A stretch of 64,000 bases of DNA from contig JAFYYW010000018.1 in the NCBI GenBank assembly GCA_017548985.1, positions 179,436 through 243,435 of the forward strand, in the 5' to 3' direction. Under the pieces are notes generated by a model. It searched no databases and had not been told where the DNA came from. It saw nothing but the letters and a program-made list of their open reading frames with translations. Positions 25,379-34,286 of this stretch are shown here, piece after piece. Source of the DNA: Bacteroidales bacterium. GTDB taxonomy: Bacteria > Bacteroidota > Bacteroidia > Bacteroidales > UBA932. The first letter of the stretch is position 1, and every line of letters starts with the position of its first letter. The position numbers and the translations under genes are program-made.

Positions 25379-26709
25379 GCGAAGATTGGTTGAAAATAGT
25401 CAAGGAAAAGATGGAGTCTGTCGAGACTCCCGCCCCCGATGGGGTGTGGGAGCACTTGGAGGCTGAGCTTTTCCCTGCCAAGACACACAAGGTGAGGTAT
25501 ATGCCTTGGGTGTGGGGCTTCGCCGTCGCCGCTGCCTTGGCATTGGGTGTCTTCGCCGGCGTGCGTATGATAGATCGTATCAATGGTCATGACACCATAA
25601 ATGACGATAACAGGATAGCGGAAGGCCAGGTCTCGCCCGGCATTAACAATTCTTCTTCAGTCGACAATGGGGGAGACCAGGCGCCTTCTGCCGCTGAGCC
25701 TATTCACATCATTCCGGCTCCAGCGGGCTCTTCCCTTGCTGTCGTCTCGCCCTCGGACGTGATACCGGCTGAAGTTGTCGAGCTTCCTGTGGAGGCTGTT
25801 GAACCTCCTGTGGAAGTCGCCGCGCCTCCTGTTGAAGTGGTTGAGCCTCCAGTGGAGGTCACTGAACCACCTGTGGCTGTTGTTGAGCCCCCTGTTGAAG
25901 TCCAGGATAAACCTAAGGAAGTTATCCAGGACCAGAAGAAAGAGACCGGATTCAAGACGGATCACGATGGGGAGGATTGGTCAAAGTATATGCCTGCTGA
26001 CGGCGTGAGCCATGGCCGCAGGGAGAACAAGCCTTCTGCCGGCTTCTCCTTCTCCAGCGCCGCCAGAAATGCCCAGGATGCCAACATCATGGACACAAGA
26101 CCATTCTTCCAGGGATATGCCGCCAATTTTGATGTCGGGACAAGGGATGATGCCGCGATTTACACAAGGACTGTGTCAGTTCCTGTATCCAAGGATGAGG
26201 ATCACCATAGGCCAGTGAGATTATCACTGTCGCTCGACTTCCCTTTGAACGATGTTCTCTCACTCGGAACCGGTTTGACATATTCCATCCTTCGCAGCAC
26301 CTTCACGACGTCGTCCGGAAACAGGGTGTCGGAAGATTTCCAGACTCTGGGATACCTCGGTTTGCCTCTGAATTTGAAGGCGAATCTTTGGGACAAGGAT
26401 ATCTTCACGGTATATGCCTTGGGTGGTGGAATGGTTGAGAAATGTGTCAGTGGAGTGTCAAAGACATCAGTGACAGTCGGTGGAGACCCTACCGGTAATG
26501 TCACACGGAACACATTCTCAGTCAAGCCGTTGGTCTGGTCTTTGAATGCCGGGGCCGGTTTGCGGCTCAATCTTCCGGGAGGCTTCGGCCTGTACGCTGA
26601 GCCTGGTGTCAGTTACCATTTCCCGAGTGACAGCAAAGTCAGGTCCATCTATTCGGAGCATCCTTTCGATTTTGTCCTGGCTTTTGGCGCGAGATTCTCG
26701 TTCAGATGA
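25375..26709 (+). CDS. Dual-membrane-spanning anti-sigma protein (Dma-type) with outer membrane barrel
   Basis: A 444-residue protein predicted to cross both membranes. Residues 1-40 are cytoplasmic and start MSEDWLKIVKEKMESVETPAPDGVWEHLEAEL, the pattern seen at the N terminus of Bacteroidota anti-sigma/barrel proteins. One membrane helix follows at about 44-64. Residues 65-265 are a disordered periplasmic linker with repeated PPVEV units at about 134-178. Residues 275-444 are a small beta barrel ending in ARFSFR. There is no cleavable signal. This is the layout of the Dma family described in Bacteroides thetaiotaomicron, in which one chain transmits outer membrane status to an ECF sigma factor. 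It overlaps the sigma gene by 4 bp and the convergent hutI by 8 bp. Confidence 0.85.
   Translation: MSEDWLKIVKEKMESVETPAPDGVWEHLEAELFPAKTHKVRYMPWVWGFAVAAALALGVFAGVRMIDRINGHDTINDDNRIAEGQVSPGINNSSSVDNGGDQAPSAAEPIHIIPAPAGSSLAVVSPSDVIPAEVVELPVEAVEPPVEVAAPPVEVVEPPVEVTEPPVAVVEPPVEVQDKPKEVIQDQKKETGFKTDHDGEDWSKYMPADGVSHGRRENKPSAGFSFSSAARNAQDANIMDTRPFFQGYAANFDVGTRDDAAIYTRTVSVPVSKDEDHHRPVRLSLSLDFPLNDVLSLGTGLTYSILRSTFTTSSGNRVSEDFQTLGYLGLPLNLKANLWDKDIFTVYALGGGMVEKCVSGVSKTSVTVGGDPTGNVTRNTFSVKPLVWSLNAGAGLRLNLPGGFGLYAEPGVSYHFPSDSKVRSIYSEHPFDFVLAFGARFSFR
25780..25914 (+). repeat. PPVEV-coding repeats in the periplasmic linker
   Basis: A run of 15- to 21-base units codes for E-PPVEV-type pentapeptides (VEPPVEVAAPPVEVVEPPVE). 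Third positions vary between units, so the repetition is kept at protein level more than at DNA level. A stiff Pro/Val/Glu stalk could set the distance between the inner membrane helix and the barrel. Confidence 0.75.
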
Positions 26710-27922
26710 TTACTTTCTCTATGAAAGCTGACTGGTAACAGTAGGGAATAAATCCCAATGAAGGGAGCGGCCTGGTGATGATCAGGTTCGCTCTCTTTCC
26801 TTTTGTAATGGAACCGGCGATGTCAGATATTCCCATGGCGTAGGCGGCGTTAATGGTACAGGCGTTGAAAGCCTGCTCTGGCGAGAGCCTCATCTTTATG
26901 CATGCGAGAGCCATGACAAAACGCATGTCTCCGGAAGGGGAGGATCCCGGGTTATAGTCGGACGCCAATGCGATTCCGAGGCCTGATGAGATGAATCCCT
27001 TGGCGTTCCCGTAAGGCAAGCCGAGAAAGAAAGATGAGCCGGGAAGCATTGTGGGCATAGTCGTTTTGCCTTTCAACGCGTCAATCTCAACTTGGGTGGT
27101 CCTCTCAAGGTGATCTACCGAAAGAGCGTTATGTACCACCCCGACCTGAACTCCTCCGGAGCAGGCGAGCTCGTTGGCATGGATCTTTGGGACTAGACCG
27201 TGGCGTGTTCCCACTTCAAGAATCCTAGAAGTCTCGTCTGGTGTGAAAAAACCCTGGTCGCAGAACACGTCCACGAAGTCGGCAAGTCCTTTTTCAGCGA
27301 CGGCGGGAATCATCTCCTCGCAAACCAGGTCCACATATTCCCTTTGTCTGCCGGAGTAAGCCCTTCCTACCGCATGGGCGCCAAGAAAAGTCGCCCTGAT
27401 CACCGCAGGGCTGGTCTCTCTCACCCTTTTTATTACCTTCAGCATCTTGATCTCATCCTCGGTGGTGAGACCATAACCGCTTTTAATCTCTATGGCCCCT
27501 GTTCCTTTGGATATCATCTCATTGACCCTGACCATTGTCTGGTCATAGAGATCCTCCTCGCCGGTCTCGTGGAGAAGGTCGGCGGAGTTGAGGATGCCTC
27601 CTCCCCGGGCGGCTATCTCAGCATAACTCAAGCCGTTGATCTTGTCGATAAACTCCTGCTCTCGCGAGCCCGCGTAACATATGTGGGTGTGTGAGTCGCA
27701 GAACATCGGAAAGACCATGCCTCCATGGGCATCAATGATCTCATCTCCTTCGGTCTTGGGAGGACATTGACTTTCCGGTCCGAATTCCCGGATAAGCCCA
27801 TTGTCGAAAGAAAGGAAAGCGTCCTTTATGGACACAACCTCATCCATGGCGTCCCCTTCCTTTCTCCTGACACCTTCAGGGACGATTCCGATCAGCTCTC
27901 CGATATTCTTGATTATCTTCAT
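26702..27922 (-). CDS. hutI: Imidazolonepropionase HutI
   Basis: A 406-residue amidohydrolase that opens imidazolonepropionate to formiminoglutamate, the third step of histidine breakdown. Metal and catalytic landmarks are FCDSHTHICYAGSRE (first His pair), IEIKSGYGLTTEDE, GAHAVG, KIHANELACSGGVQVG (metal His) and the C-terminal ALASDYNPGSSPSG (metal Asp and substrate Asn/Gly loop). Length is standard for HutI. Its start overlaps the hutH stop by 4 bp (ATGA), so it is the last gene of the minus-strand histidine operon. Confidence 0.97.
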   Translation of the reverse strand: MKIIKNIGELIGIVPEGVRRKEGDAMDEVVSIKDAFLSFDNGLIREFGPESQCPPKTEGDEIIDAHGGMVFPMFCDSHTHICYAGSREQEFIDKINGLSYAEIAARGGGILNSADLLHETGEEDLYDQTMVRVNEMISKGTGAIEIKSGYGLTTEDEIKMLKVIKRVRETSPAVIRATFLGAHAVGRAYSGRQREYVDLVCEEMIPAVAEKGLADFVDVFCDQGFFTPDETSRILEVGTRHGLVPKIHANELACSGGVQVGVVHNALSVDHLERTTQVEIDALKGKTTMPTMLPGSSFFLGLPYGNAKGFISSGLGIALASDYNPGSSPSGDMRFVMALACIKMRLSPEQAFNACTINAAYAMGISDIAGSITKGKRANLIITRPLPSLGFIPYCYQSAFIEKVII

Positions 27923-29400
27923 CTTATAAATTCAATAGATTTGTTGATCAAAGGATGCATATAGACATCGTTGTCAATGAAAGGCACGACTTTCCGGTAG
28001 TCGCTGTAAATCTTCTCAATGGCTGGAGAAGACTTTCCTCCGGCTTCCCTGCGTCTGAAGTCGAGCGCCTGAGCGGCGTTGAAAAGCTCTATGGCCAGCA
28101 CAGTCTCGCAGTTCTCCACTACCCTCACAAGTTTGGTGGCGGAATTGGAGCCCATGCTGACATGGTCTTCCTGTCCCTGCGATGAAGGGATGGAGTCAAC
28201 AGAAGCCGGCCAGCACAAGCCTTTATTCTGGCTCACTATAGAGGCCGCGGTGTATTGCGGAATCATGAATCCGCTATTGAGCCCAGGATTGGCCACGAGG
28301 AATTTAGGCAGTCCCCGTTGGCCGGAAATAAGCCTGAATATCCTTCGCTCTGAAATGTTGGCCAGTTCGGACATGGCGATGGCGAGCGTGTCCATCGGGA
28401 TGGCGATCGGTTCCCCATGGAAGTTACCAGCCGATATTATCATGTCCTCATCCGGGAATATATTGGGATTATCCGTGGCTGAGTTGATCTCATTCTCGAT
28501 CACTGACTCGACATATCGGCAGTTGTCCTTCACCGCCCCATGCACCTGTGGGATGCAACGGAATGAATACGGATCCTGGACATGCTCCTTCTGCCTGTTT
28601 ATCAGCTCGCTGCCCTCAAGGAGTCTCATGAATCTCTCCGCCGTGTCGATCTGTCCCCTGTGGGGCCTCAACTGGTGGGTGAGCGGTAGGAACGGCTCTA
28701 TCCTGCCGTCGTAGGCTTCCAGGGACATCGCTCCGATCTTGTCGGCCCATTCCGAAAGCCTGTGGCATTGGATCAGGCACCAGATGGCATGGGCGCTCAT
28801 GAACTGTGTGCCGTTTAGCAGGGCAAGGCCTTCTTTTGAATGCAGAGTGATCGGCTCCCATCCCATCTCGTTCCATACCTCCTGGCTTGGACGGATCTTA
28901 CCTTTGTACAATACCTCGCCAAGGCCGATAAGCGGAAGGCTCAAATGGGCCAGGGGAGCGAGATCCCCGGAGGCTCCAAGTGATCCTTGCTGATAGACAA
29001 CGGGCAGGATCTCATTGTTGAACATATCCAGAAGCCGCTGGACAGTAATGAGTTGAGCTCCCGAATGACCATAAGATAAGGACTGGGCCTTCAGCAGCAG
29101 CATGAGCCTGACTATATCTGGCCTGACGGTCTCGCCTGAGCCGCAGGCATGGCTCACAACAAGGTTATATTGAAGCTGCGACAACTGGTCAATCGGTATC
29201 GTCACATTATAGAGGGAGCCGAAGCCGGTAGTGATTCCATATACCGGATGGCTGATGTCCTCCATCTTGCTGTCAAGGTAAGAACGGCATTTCTCAATAG
29301 CCGCCTTGGCCTCGGAGCCTAGCTCGAGTCTCTCATGGTTGTAAAGGATACATTTTAGCCTCTCAAGGCTCAGATGTTCTTTCGAGATGATGTGTGTCAT
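27919..29400 (-). CDS. hutH: Histidine ammonia-lyase HutH
   Basis: A 493-residue enzyme that removes ammonia from L-histidine to give urocanate. Ala143-Ser144-Gly145, in SLGASGDLAPLAHL, form the autocatalytic MIO electrophile. YGITTGFGSL near residue 54 carries the catalytic Tyr. NPAIFPDED-like and SSQGQEDHVSMG blocks are also present, as in other HutH proteins. I use the ATG at 29400 (MTHIISKEHLSLERL); the longer frame begins with TTG at 29409. The gene overlaps the end of hutU by 38 bp, so the two must be cotranscribed and coupled. Confidence 0.97.
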   Translation of the reverse strand: MTHIISKEHLSLERLKCILYNHERLELGSEAKAAIEKCRSYLDSKMEDISHPVYGITTGFGSLYNVTIPIDQLSQLQYNLVVSHACGSGETVRPDIVRLMLLLKAQSLSYGHSGAQLITVQRLLDMFNNEILPVVYQQGSLGASGDLAPLAHLSLPLIGLGEVLYKGKIRPSQEVWNEMGWEPITLHSKEGLALLNGTQFMSAHAIWCLIQCHRLSEWADKIGAMSLEAYDGRIEPFLPLTHQLRPHRGQIDTAERFMRLLEGSELINRQKEHVQDPYSFRCIPQVHGAVKDNCRYVESVIENEINSATDNPNIFPDEDMIISAGNFHGEPIAIPMDTLAIAMSELANISERRIFRLISGQRGLPKFLVANPGLNSGFMIPQYTAASIVSQNKGLCWPASVDSIPSSQGQEDHVSMGSNSATKLVRVVENCETVLAIELFNAAQALDFRRREAGGKSSPAIEKIYSDYRKVVPFIDNDVYMHPLINKSIEFIR

Positions 29401-31426
29401 AATCTTCAATCGCTTTTCTCACTAACATATCATCTGCTAAGTTCGCTATCGTGACTTGAAGGCCGGGGGTTCGGCCCATTTCCCTGAGGATGGCGTTCCT
29501 GGCGCCATCATTCCTCGCCCATGCGCGGCGGGCGATACCGTTGTTCACATCCCAGAACAGCATCTGGCGAATATGTCTGGCCGAGTCATCGGAACCGTCG
29601 ATAACCATCCCGAATCCTCCATTTATGACCTCTCCCCAGCCAACGCCTCCACCATTGTGTATGGAGACCCAGGTGGCTCCCCTGAAGGAGTCTCCTATGA
29701 CATTCTGTACCGCCATGTCCGCGGTGAAACTGGATCCGTCATAGATGTTTGAGGTCTCCCTGAAGGGGGAGTCAGTTCCAGAGACATCGTGATGGTCACG
29801 TCCCAGGACTATAGGGGCTTTGATCTCTCCCTTGACGATAGCCTCGTTGAAAGCCAGGGCTATCTTTGTCCTTCCCTCGCAGTCGGCGTATAGGATCCTG
29901 GCCTGTGATCCCACAACGAGATTGTTCCTTCCGGCTTCCTCAATCCAGCGGATATTATCCATCAATTGCCCGCGGATCTCCTCAGGAGCCGTCAAAACCT
30001 CTTCTGAGAGAACCTTGACCGCCAGCTCGTCGGATTTGGCGAGGTCTGCCGGATCCTCGCTCATGCAAACCCACCTGAATGGCCCGAAACCGTAGTCAAA
30101 GTAAAGGGGCCCCATTATGTCCTGGACATACGAGGGGTAACGGAACGATCCGTCAGACTTGAGTATGTCGGCGCCAGCCCTGGACGACTCCAGAAGGAAG
30201 GCGTTGCCGTAGTCGAAGAAATACATCCCTTTGGCAGTCAACTTGTTAATCGCCGCGACTTGCCTTCGTAACGACTCTTTCACGGCCTCCTTGAATCTTT
30301 CGGGATCCTCTGCCATCATCTTCTTGGATTCCTCGAGGGAGAAGCCGGCCGGATAGTAACCTCCGGCCCAGGGGTTATGCAAGGACGTCTGGTCTGAGCC
30401 GAGGTCGACTGTCATATCCTCTTCAGCCAGTCTTTCCCAAAGGTCCACCACATTACCCACATATGCCAGGGAGACGGTTTCTTTGCCATCCACGGCCTTT
30501 CTTATCCGGACGACAAGCTCGTCGAGATTGTCATGGAGCTCATCAACCCAGCCCTGGTCGAAACGCTTCCTGGCTGCCAGGGGATTGATCTCGGCAGTAA
30601 CACTGACCACCCCGGCTATATTGCCCGCTTTCGGCTGGGCTCCGGACATGCCGCCGAGTCCCGCGGTGACGAAAAGGAGGCCTCTCATATTCTCGGAACT
30701 ACCAGGTATTCCTTTGGCTTCCAATTGTTTCCTGGCGGCGTTCATTACCGTAATGGTGGTTCCGTGGACGATTCCCTGAGGACCTATGTACATATAAGAG
30801 CCCGCGGTCATCTGTCCATATTGCGACACTCCCATGGCGTTAAACCTCTCCCAGTCATCTTGGCTGGAATAATTAGGGATGACCATGCCGTTCGTGACTA
30901 CCACCCTCGGAGCGTCCTTATGGCTCGGGAACAGCCCCATCGGATGCCCGGAATACATGGCGAGAGTCTGCTCGTCAGTCATGGTGGCCAGATATCTCAT
31001 GGTCAGCCTGTACTGTGCCCAGTTCTGGAATATGGCACCGTTGCCTCCATAGATAATCAGCTCGTGAGGATGTTGCGCGACCCTCGGGTCAAGATTGTTC
31101 TGGATCATCGCCATGATCGCCGCGGCCTGTCGGGACCTGGCCGGATACTCATCTATCGGGCGGGCATAAATGTCGTACGACGGGCGGAAACGGTACATGT
31201 ATATCCTTCCGTAGTCATTCAGTTCCTTGGCGAACTCCGGGGCCAGTTCCGCATGGAATTTCTCCGGAAAGTATCTCAAGGCGTTTTTGAGGGCCAGGAC
31301 CTTCTGCCCGTCAGTCAGGATGTCCTTCCTCTTGGGGGCATGGTTGATGGTCTGGTCGTATGGCTTTGGATCTGGAAGCCTGTCTTGCGGAATCCCTGCC
31401 AGGATCTCTTCTTGAAACTTATCCAT
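29363..31426 (-). CDS. hutU: Urocanate hydratase HutU, long form
   Basis: A 687-residue urocanase, longer than the roughly 555-residue proteobacterial type and similar to the long form usual in Bacteroidales. It converts urocanate to imidazolonepropionate using tightly bound NAD. Landmarks include ELIIYGGNGAIFQNWAQYRLTMRYL, GHPMGLFPS, YMYIGPQGIVHGTT, LFVTAGLGGMSGAQPKAG (the Rossmann glycine loop) and the C-terminal WVSIHNGGGVGWGEVINGGFG. The N-terminal 60 residues and a loop around residues 320-400 account for the extra length. It overlaps ftcD by 8 bp upstream. Confidence 0.96.
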   Translation of the reverse strand: MDKFQEEILAGIPQDRLPDPKPYDQTINHAPKRKDILTDGQKVLALKNALRYFPEKFHAELAPEFAKELNDYGRIYMYRFRPSYDIYARPIDEYPARSRQAAAIMAMIQNNLDPRVAQHPHELIIYGGNGAIFQNWAQYRLTMRYLATMTDEQTLAMYSGHPMGLFPSHKDAPRVVVTNGMVIPNYSSQDDWERFNAMGVSQYGQMTAGSYMYIGPQGIVHGTTITVMNAARKQLEAKGIPGSSENMRGLLFVTAGLGGMSGAQPKAGNIAGVVSVTAEINPLAARKRFDQGWVDELHDNLDELVVRIRKAVDGKETVSLAYVGNVVDLWERLAEEDMTVDLGSDQTSLHNPWAGGYYPAGFSLEESKKMMAEDPERFKEAVKESLRRQVAAINKLTAKGMYFFDYGNAFLLESSRAGADILKSDGSFRYPSYVQDIMGPLYFDYGFGPFRWVCMSEDPADLAKSDELAVKVLSEEVLTAPEEIRGQLMDNIRWIEEAGRNNLVVGSQARILYADCEGRTKIALAFNEAIVKGEIKAPIVLGRDHHDVSGTDSPFRETSNIYDGSSFTADMAVQNVIGDSFRGATWVSIHNGGGVGWGEVINGGFGMVIDGSDDSARHIRQMLFWDVNNGIARRAWARNDGARNAILREMGRTPGLQVTIANLADDMLVRKAIEDYDTHHLERTSEP

Positions 31427-33128
31427 CTATCTTCCCGTTAACTATCTCCAAAATCTCCTTCTCTTCCTTGATCGCTTTTTCAGCTATGCTTTCAGCCTCT
31501 GAGATCAGTCCTGCGGCTGTCCCTTTATCATTCAGGCCTACGGCATTTATCTTTACGTTGAGGCAAGCGCCAAGCACGGCGCTACGGGCTGCCAAAGCTC
31601 CTACTCCGGCATCGGAGACCGAGTTGGGATTGCCCTCAAGAGCCATCGCCCGGGCGATCTCAAAGACTTTAAATGAAGTCTTCATAGTCCGGAGAGGCAC
31701 CTGGGAGGCGTAAAGGGTGGCATCCTCAATCGCTTGGTCTCGAGCGGCCTTCTCTTCCTCGGTTCCTTTAGGAAGGGCGAAAGCGGCCATGATCTTGTCG
31801 AAGGCCGCGGTGTCCTCATCAACAAGACTGACCAATTCCTTCATTATGGACTGACCTTTCTCAGCCCAGTCCGAAAACTCTTTCCAGCGGTCGTCCCAGC
31901 CTCTTTTATGTGCCGAAAGATTGGCGACCATAGTACCTAGAGCGGCTCCCAAGGCTCCCATATATGCCGATATGGAACCACCTCCGGGAGCGGGTGATTC
32001 CGAGGCGGTCTCGGCGGCGAAATCCTTCAGGCTCATCCGCACAAGTCTCTGCTTGACAGCTGTTTCCGCAGGATCTTCCATCAGGTACTCTATGACTTTT
32101 TCCTTGGGATCGAATGGCCTTAAGTCGTCAAGGCTCATGGACTTGACCGCGATTTTCAAGATCTCTTCATCGGAGATTCCCAGCGACCGTCCCTGTTTCT
32201 CAAGATAAAACCTGCCGGCATCCATCAGGACCATTTTCGGGACAAGCCCCACTATCTCTGTGCCGGTGACTTTCAAGCCTCTGGCGGCGGCGGCCCTGCA
32301 GACTTCCTCATAAGCGATGTGCAGGGGAGTGGCCTCGATGTCGGTGATATTCATAGAGACCTGAGCGATCCCATATTCATCAATAAACCAGCCAATGGCC
32401 TTGCATCCTTTCAGGGTGCCGGGTATCCAAATCTGGTTACCGTCAGCGTCTTTAAGGAGTTTTCCGGTCAGAGAGCCACCTTCGCGGGCCTTACGTCCTT
32501 TCTCCCTCACGTCGAAAGCGACGGCCATGGCCCTACGGGTGGATGTCGTGTTGAGGTTAAAGTTCACGGCGACAAGGAAGTTCCTGGCACCCACATTGAT
32601 GGCGCCGTTTCTGGCGACTGTGTCATTGTACTCGGATGGACTGAAATCGGGCCTTCTGGCGGGATCGGCTATCTTCTCGGGAAGTGCCTCATATTCCCCG
32701 GCCCTGCAAACCGCCAGATTCTTCCTCTCGGGTTTGAAAGCGGCTGCTTCGTAGCAATAGCAAGGGACTCCCAGTTCCTTGAATATCCTCTCGGCGAGTC
32801 CTCTGGCCAGAATCGCGCACTCCTCGAGAGTTATCCCTGCGACAGGTACCAGCGGAAGCACATCGCATGCCCCGGACCTTGGATGAGCGCCGTGATGTTT
32901 CCTCATGTCTATCACTTCGCCGGCCTTCTTGACCCCCTGGAACGCTCCTTCCACGACCGCCTCAGGCTCTCCGACGAAGGTCACGACAGTCCTGTTGGTG
33001 GCTTCTCCTGGATCCACGTTCAAGACTTTCACTCCATCGACAGACGCTATCGCTTTCACAATCTGGTCTATCACGCCTCTGTCACGCCCTTCGCTGAAAT
33101 TGGGCACGCACTCTACAATTCTTCTCAT
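31419..33128 (-). CDS. ftcD: Glutamate formimidoyltransferase fused to formimidoyl-THF cyclodeaminase
   Basis: A 569-residue two-domain enzyme that moves the formimino group from formiminoglutamate to tetrahydrofolate, giving glutamate, and then releases ammonia to form methenyl-THF. The transferase occupies about residues 1-300 (RRIVECVPNFSEGRD, MRKHHGAHPRSGACDVLPLVP, NFNLNTTSTRRAM). The cyclodeaminase occupies about 365-569 (FAAETASESPAPGGGSISAYMGALGAALGTMVANL). I start at the ATG at 33128, because the longer frame to 33176 would overlap the upstream gene. This is the animal-like fused form, also known in Bacteroidales. It closes the route from histidine to glutamate in this operon. Confidence 0.95.
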   Translation of the reverse strand: MRRIVECVPNFSEGRDRGVIDQIVKAIASVDGVKVLNVDPGEATNRTVVTFVGEPEAVVEGAFQGVKKAGEVIDMRKHHGAHPRSGACDVLPLVPVAGITLEECAILARGLAERIFKELGVPCYCYEAAAFKPERKNLAVCRAGEYEALPEKIADPARRPDFSPSEYNDTVARNGAINVGARNFLVAVNFNLNTTSTRRAMAVAFDVREKGRKAREGGSLTGKLLKDADGNQIWIPGTLKGCKAIGWFIDEYGIAQVSMNITDIEATPLHIAYEEVCRAAAARGLKVTGTEIVGLVPKMVLMDAGRFYLEKQGRSLGISDEEILKIAVKSMSLDDLRPFDPKEKVIEYLMEDPAETAVKQRLVRMSLKDFAAETASESPAPGGGSISAYMGALGAALGTMVANLSAHKRGWDDRWKEFSDWAEKGQSIMKELVSLVDEDTAAFDKIMAAFALPKGTEEEKAARDQAIEDATLYASQVPLRTMKTSFKVFEIARAMALEGNPNSVSDAGVGALAARSAVLGACLNVKINAVGLNDKGTAAGLISEAESIAEKAIKEEKEILEIVNGKIDG

Positions 33129-33142
33129 TCTGGTTATTGGTT

Positions 33143-34282
33143 TTATATGATCAAGGTTATCAGTAATATAACCCAATGCGCGACAATCGCCGCGACTATG
33201 CCTCCTATGGTGTGGGAGATAATCGCCTTTCCGGTCAGCTCACGGTAGCCCAGTGAGTCGAGCATCGCGGTGTGGGTGCTCAAGAAACCGCTCCAGCACA
33301 TTCCGATGGCAGTGAAAACCGCTATGGCGTTGCCATCAATCCAGCCCTGCGCCAGGAAATTCGGGATCAGACTCAAAGCCGCTCCCACAGCGCCGAGGGC
33401 TGTGATCGGGAAGGCTATCTGGTGCGGGTCGTTGAAACCGAACAAGCCTTTGAACAGCCAGTCCACCTTGTTGGCCAGCCAGGGAAGCAACTCTGTTCCC
33501 TGATAGGCGGCACCTGTAAACGCTCCAGAGGGATCCGCCCCGAAAGACAGCATCATCACAAGTGTCGATATTATCAGGACTCCCGGAATGATCGCCAAAC
33601 CAACCTCCACGCCGTTCTTGCCACCGTCCAAAAGGGCGTTGAGTGTGCGTAGGAACGCGCTTTTCTCTTCCTCATGCTCCGGCTCGGCGTTCAGACTCTC
33701 AAGCTCCTCATCGCTCACCACATCCTCGACTTTGTAAGCCGGGTAAGCCTTCACGACGAAATGCTGCATCAGTCTTGTGGTCACGATACATCCCACAAAG
33801 GCTCCGAACAGTCCCACCAGCGGTTCCAAAAAGAATCCGTTGCTTATCATGAATATGATGACTATCAGTCCCATACCGAAGGCGGTTCCGAAGTTTGTCA
33901 GGGATATGTATTGGTATTTCTTGAAGTAGCTGGAGAAGCGTTTATCCTTCGAAAGGGTGATGATCGCCGGGTTGTCGGACAAGAAAGTCATTACGGCTCC
34001 GAGGGAGGCTACGCCAGGAAGGTTAAACAAAGGTCTCATCAGCGGCCGCAAAATCATCTCGATCAGTTCAACAACCCCGAACTCCACGAATAGTTTACCC
34101 AAGGCGCCGGTGATAACGCATATACCCATTAGGTAAAAGACCGTGTTTAGCAACAGGTCGTGCGCCGTGCGCATAATCGTGTTGAGCATATTAGCCGCGC
34201 CCATAACCACACCCATATAGGTAAATAGGGCCACCACTATCACCAGGCAAATAAGCGCCGAGGCTAAACTCTTCTTTTTCAT
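33143..34282 (-). CDS. Nucleoside-recognition (Gate) domain membrane protein, candidate hut transporter
   Basis: A 379-residue integral membrane protein with about eight helices in two halves, of the nucleoside recognition/CD0519-like family. Landmarks: LMGICVITGALGKLFVEFG, LSDNPAIITLSKDKRF in the first half, GLAIIPGVLIISTLVMMLSFG, then ITALGAVGAALSLIP and MCWSGFLSTHTAMLDSLG in the second. A charged cytoplasmic loop (VVSDEELESLNAEPEHEEEKS) splits them. It lies 14 bp upstream of ftcD and 4 bp downstream of a transglutaminase-like gene, on the same strand. No other transporter is seen in the hut operon, so histidine, urocanate or a dipeptide is a reasonable cargo. That is inferred from context only. 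Confidence 0.82.
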   Translation of the reverse strand: MKKKSLASALICLVIVVALFTYMGVVMGAANMLNTIMRTAHDLLLNTVFYLMGICVITGALGKLFVEFGVVELIEMILRPLMRPLFNLPGVASLGAVMTFLSDNPAIITLSKDKRFSSYFKKYQYISLTNFGTAFGMGLIVIIFMISNGFFLEPLVGLFGAFVGCIVTTRLMQHFVVKAYPAYKVEDVVSDEELESLNAEPEHEEEKSAFLRTLNALLDGGKNGVEVGLAIIPGVLIISTLVMMLSFGADPSGAFTGAAYQGTELLPWLANKVDWLFKGLFGFNDPHQIAFPITALGAVGAALSLIPNFLAQGWIDGNAIAVFTAIGMCWSGFLSTHTAMLDSLGYRELTGKAIISHTIGGIVAAIVAHWVILLITLII

Positions 34283-34286
34283 ATTG

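Noticed and set aside
30533..33248. Two plus-strand frames of about 300 codons, antisense to hutU (30533-31441) and ftcD (32319-33248)
   Set aside because: Both run opposite to recognised enzymes with intact motifs and show no domain, signal or promoter of their own.
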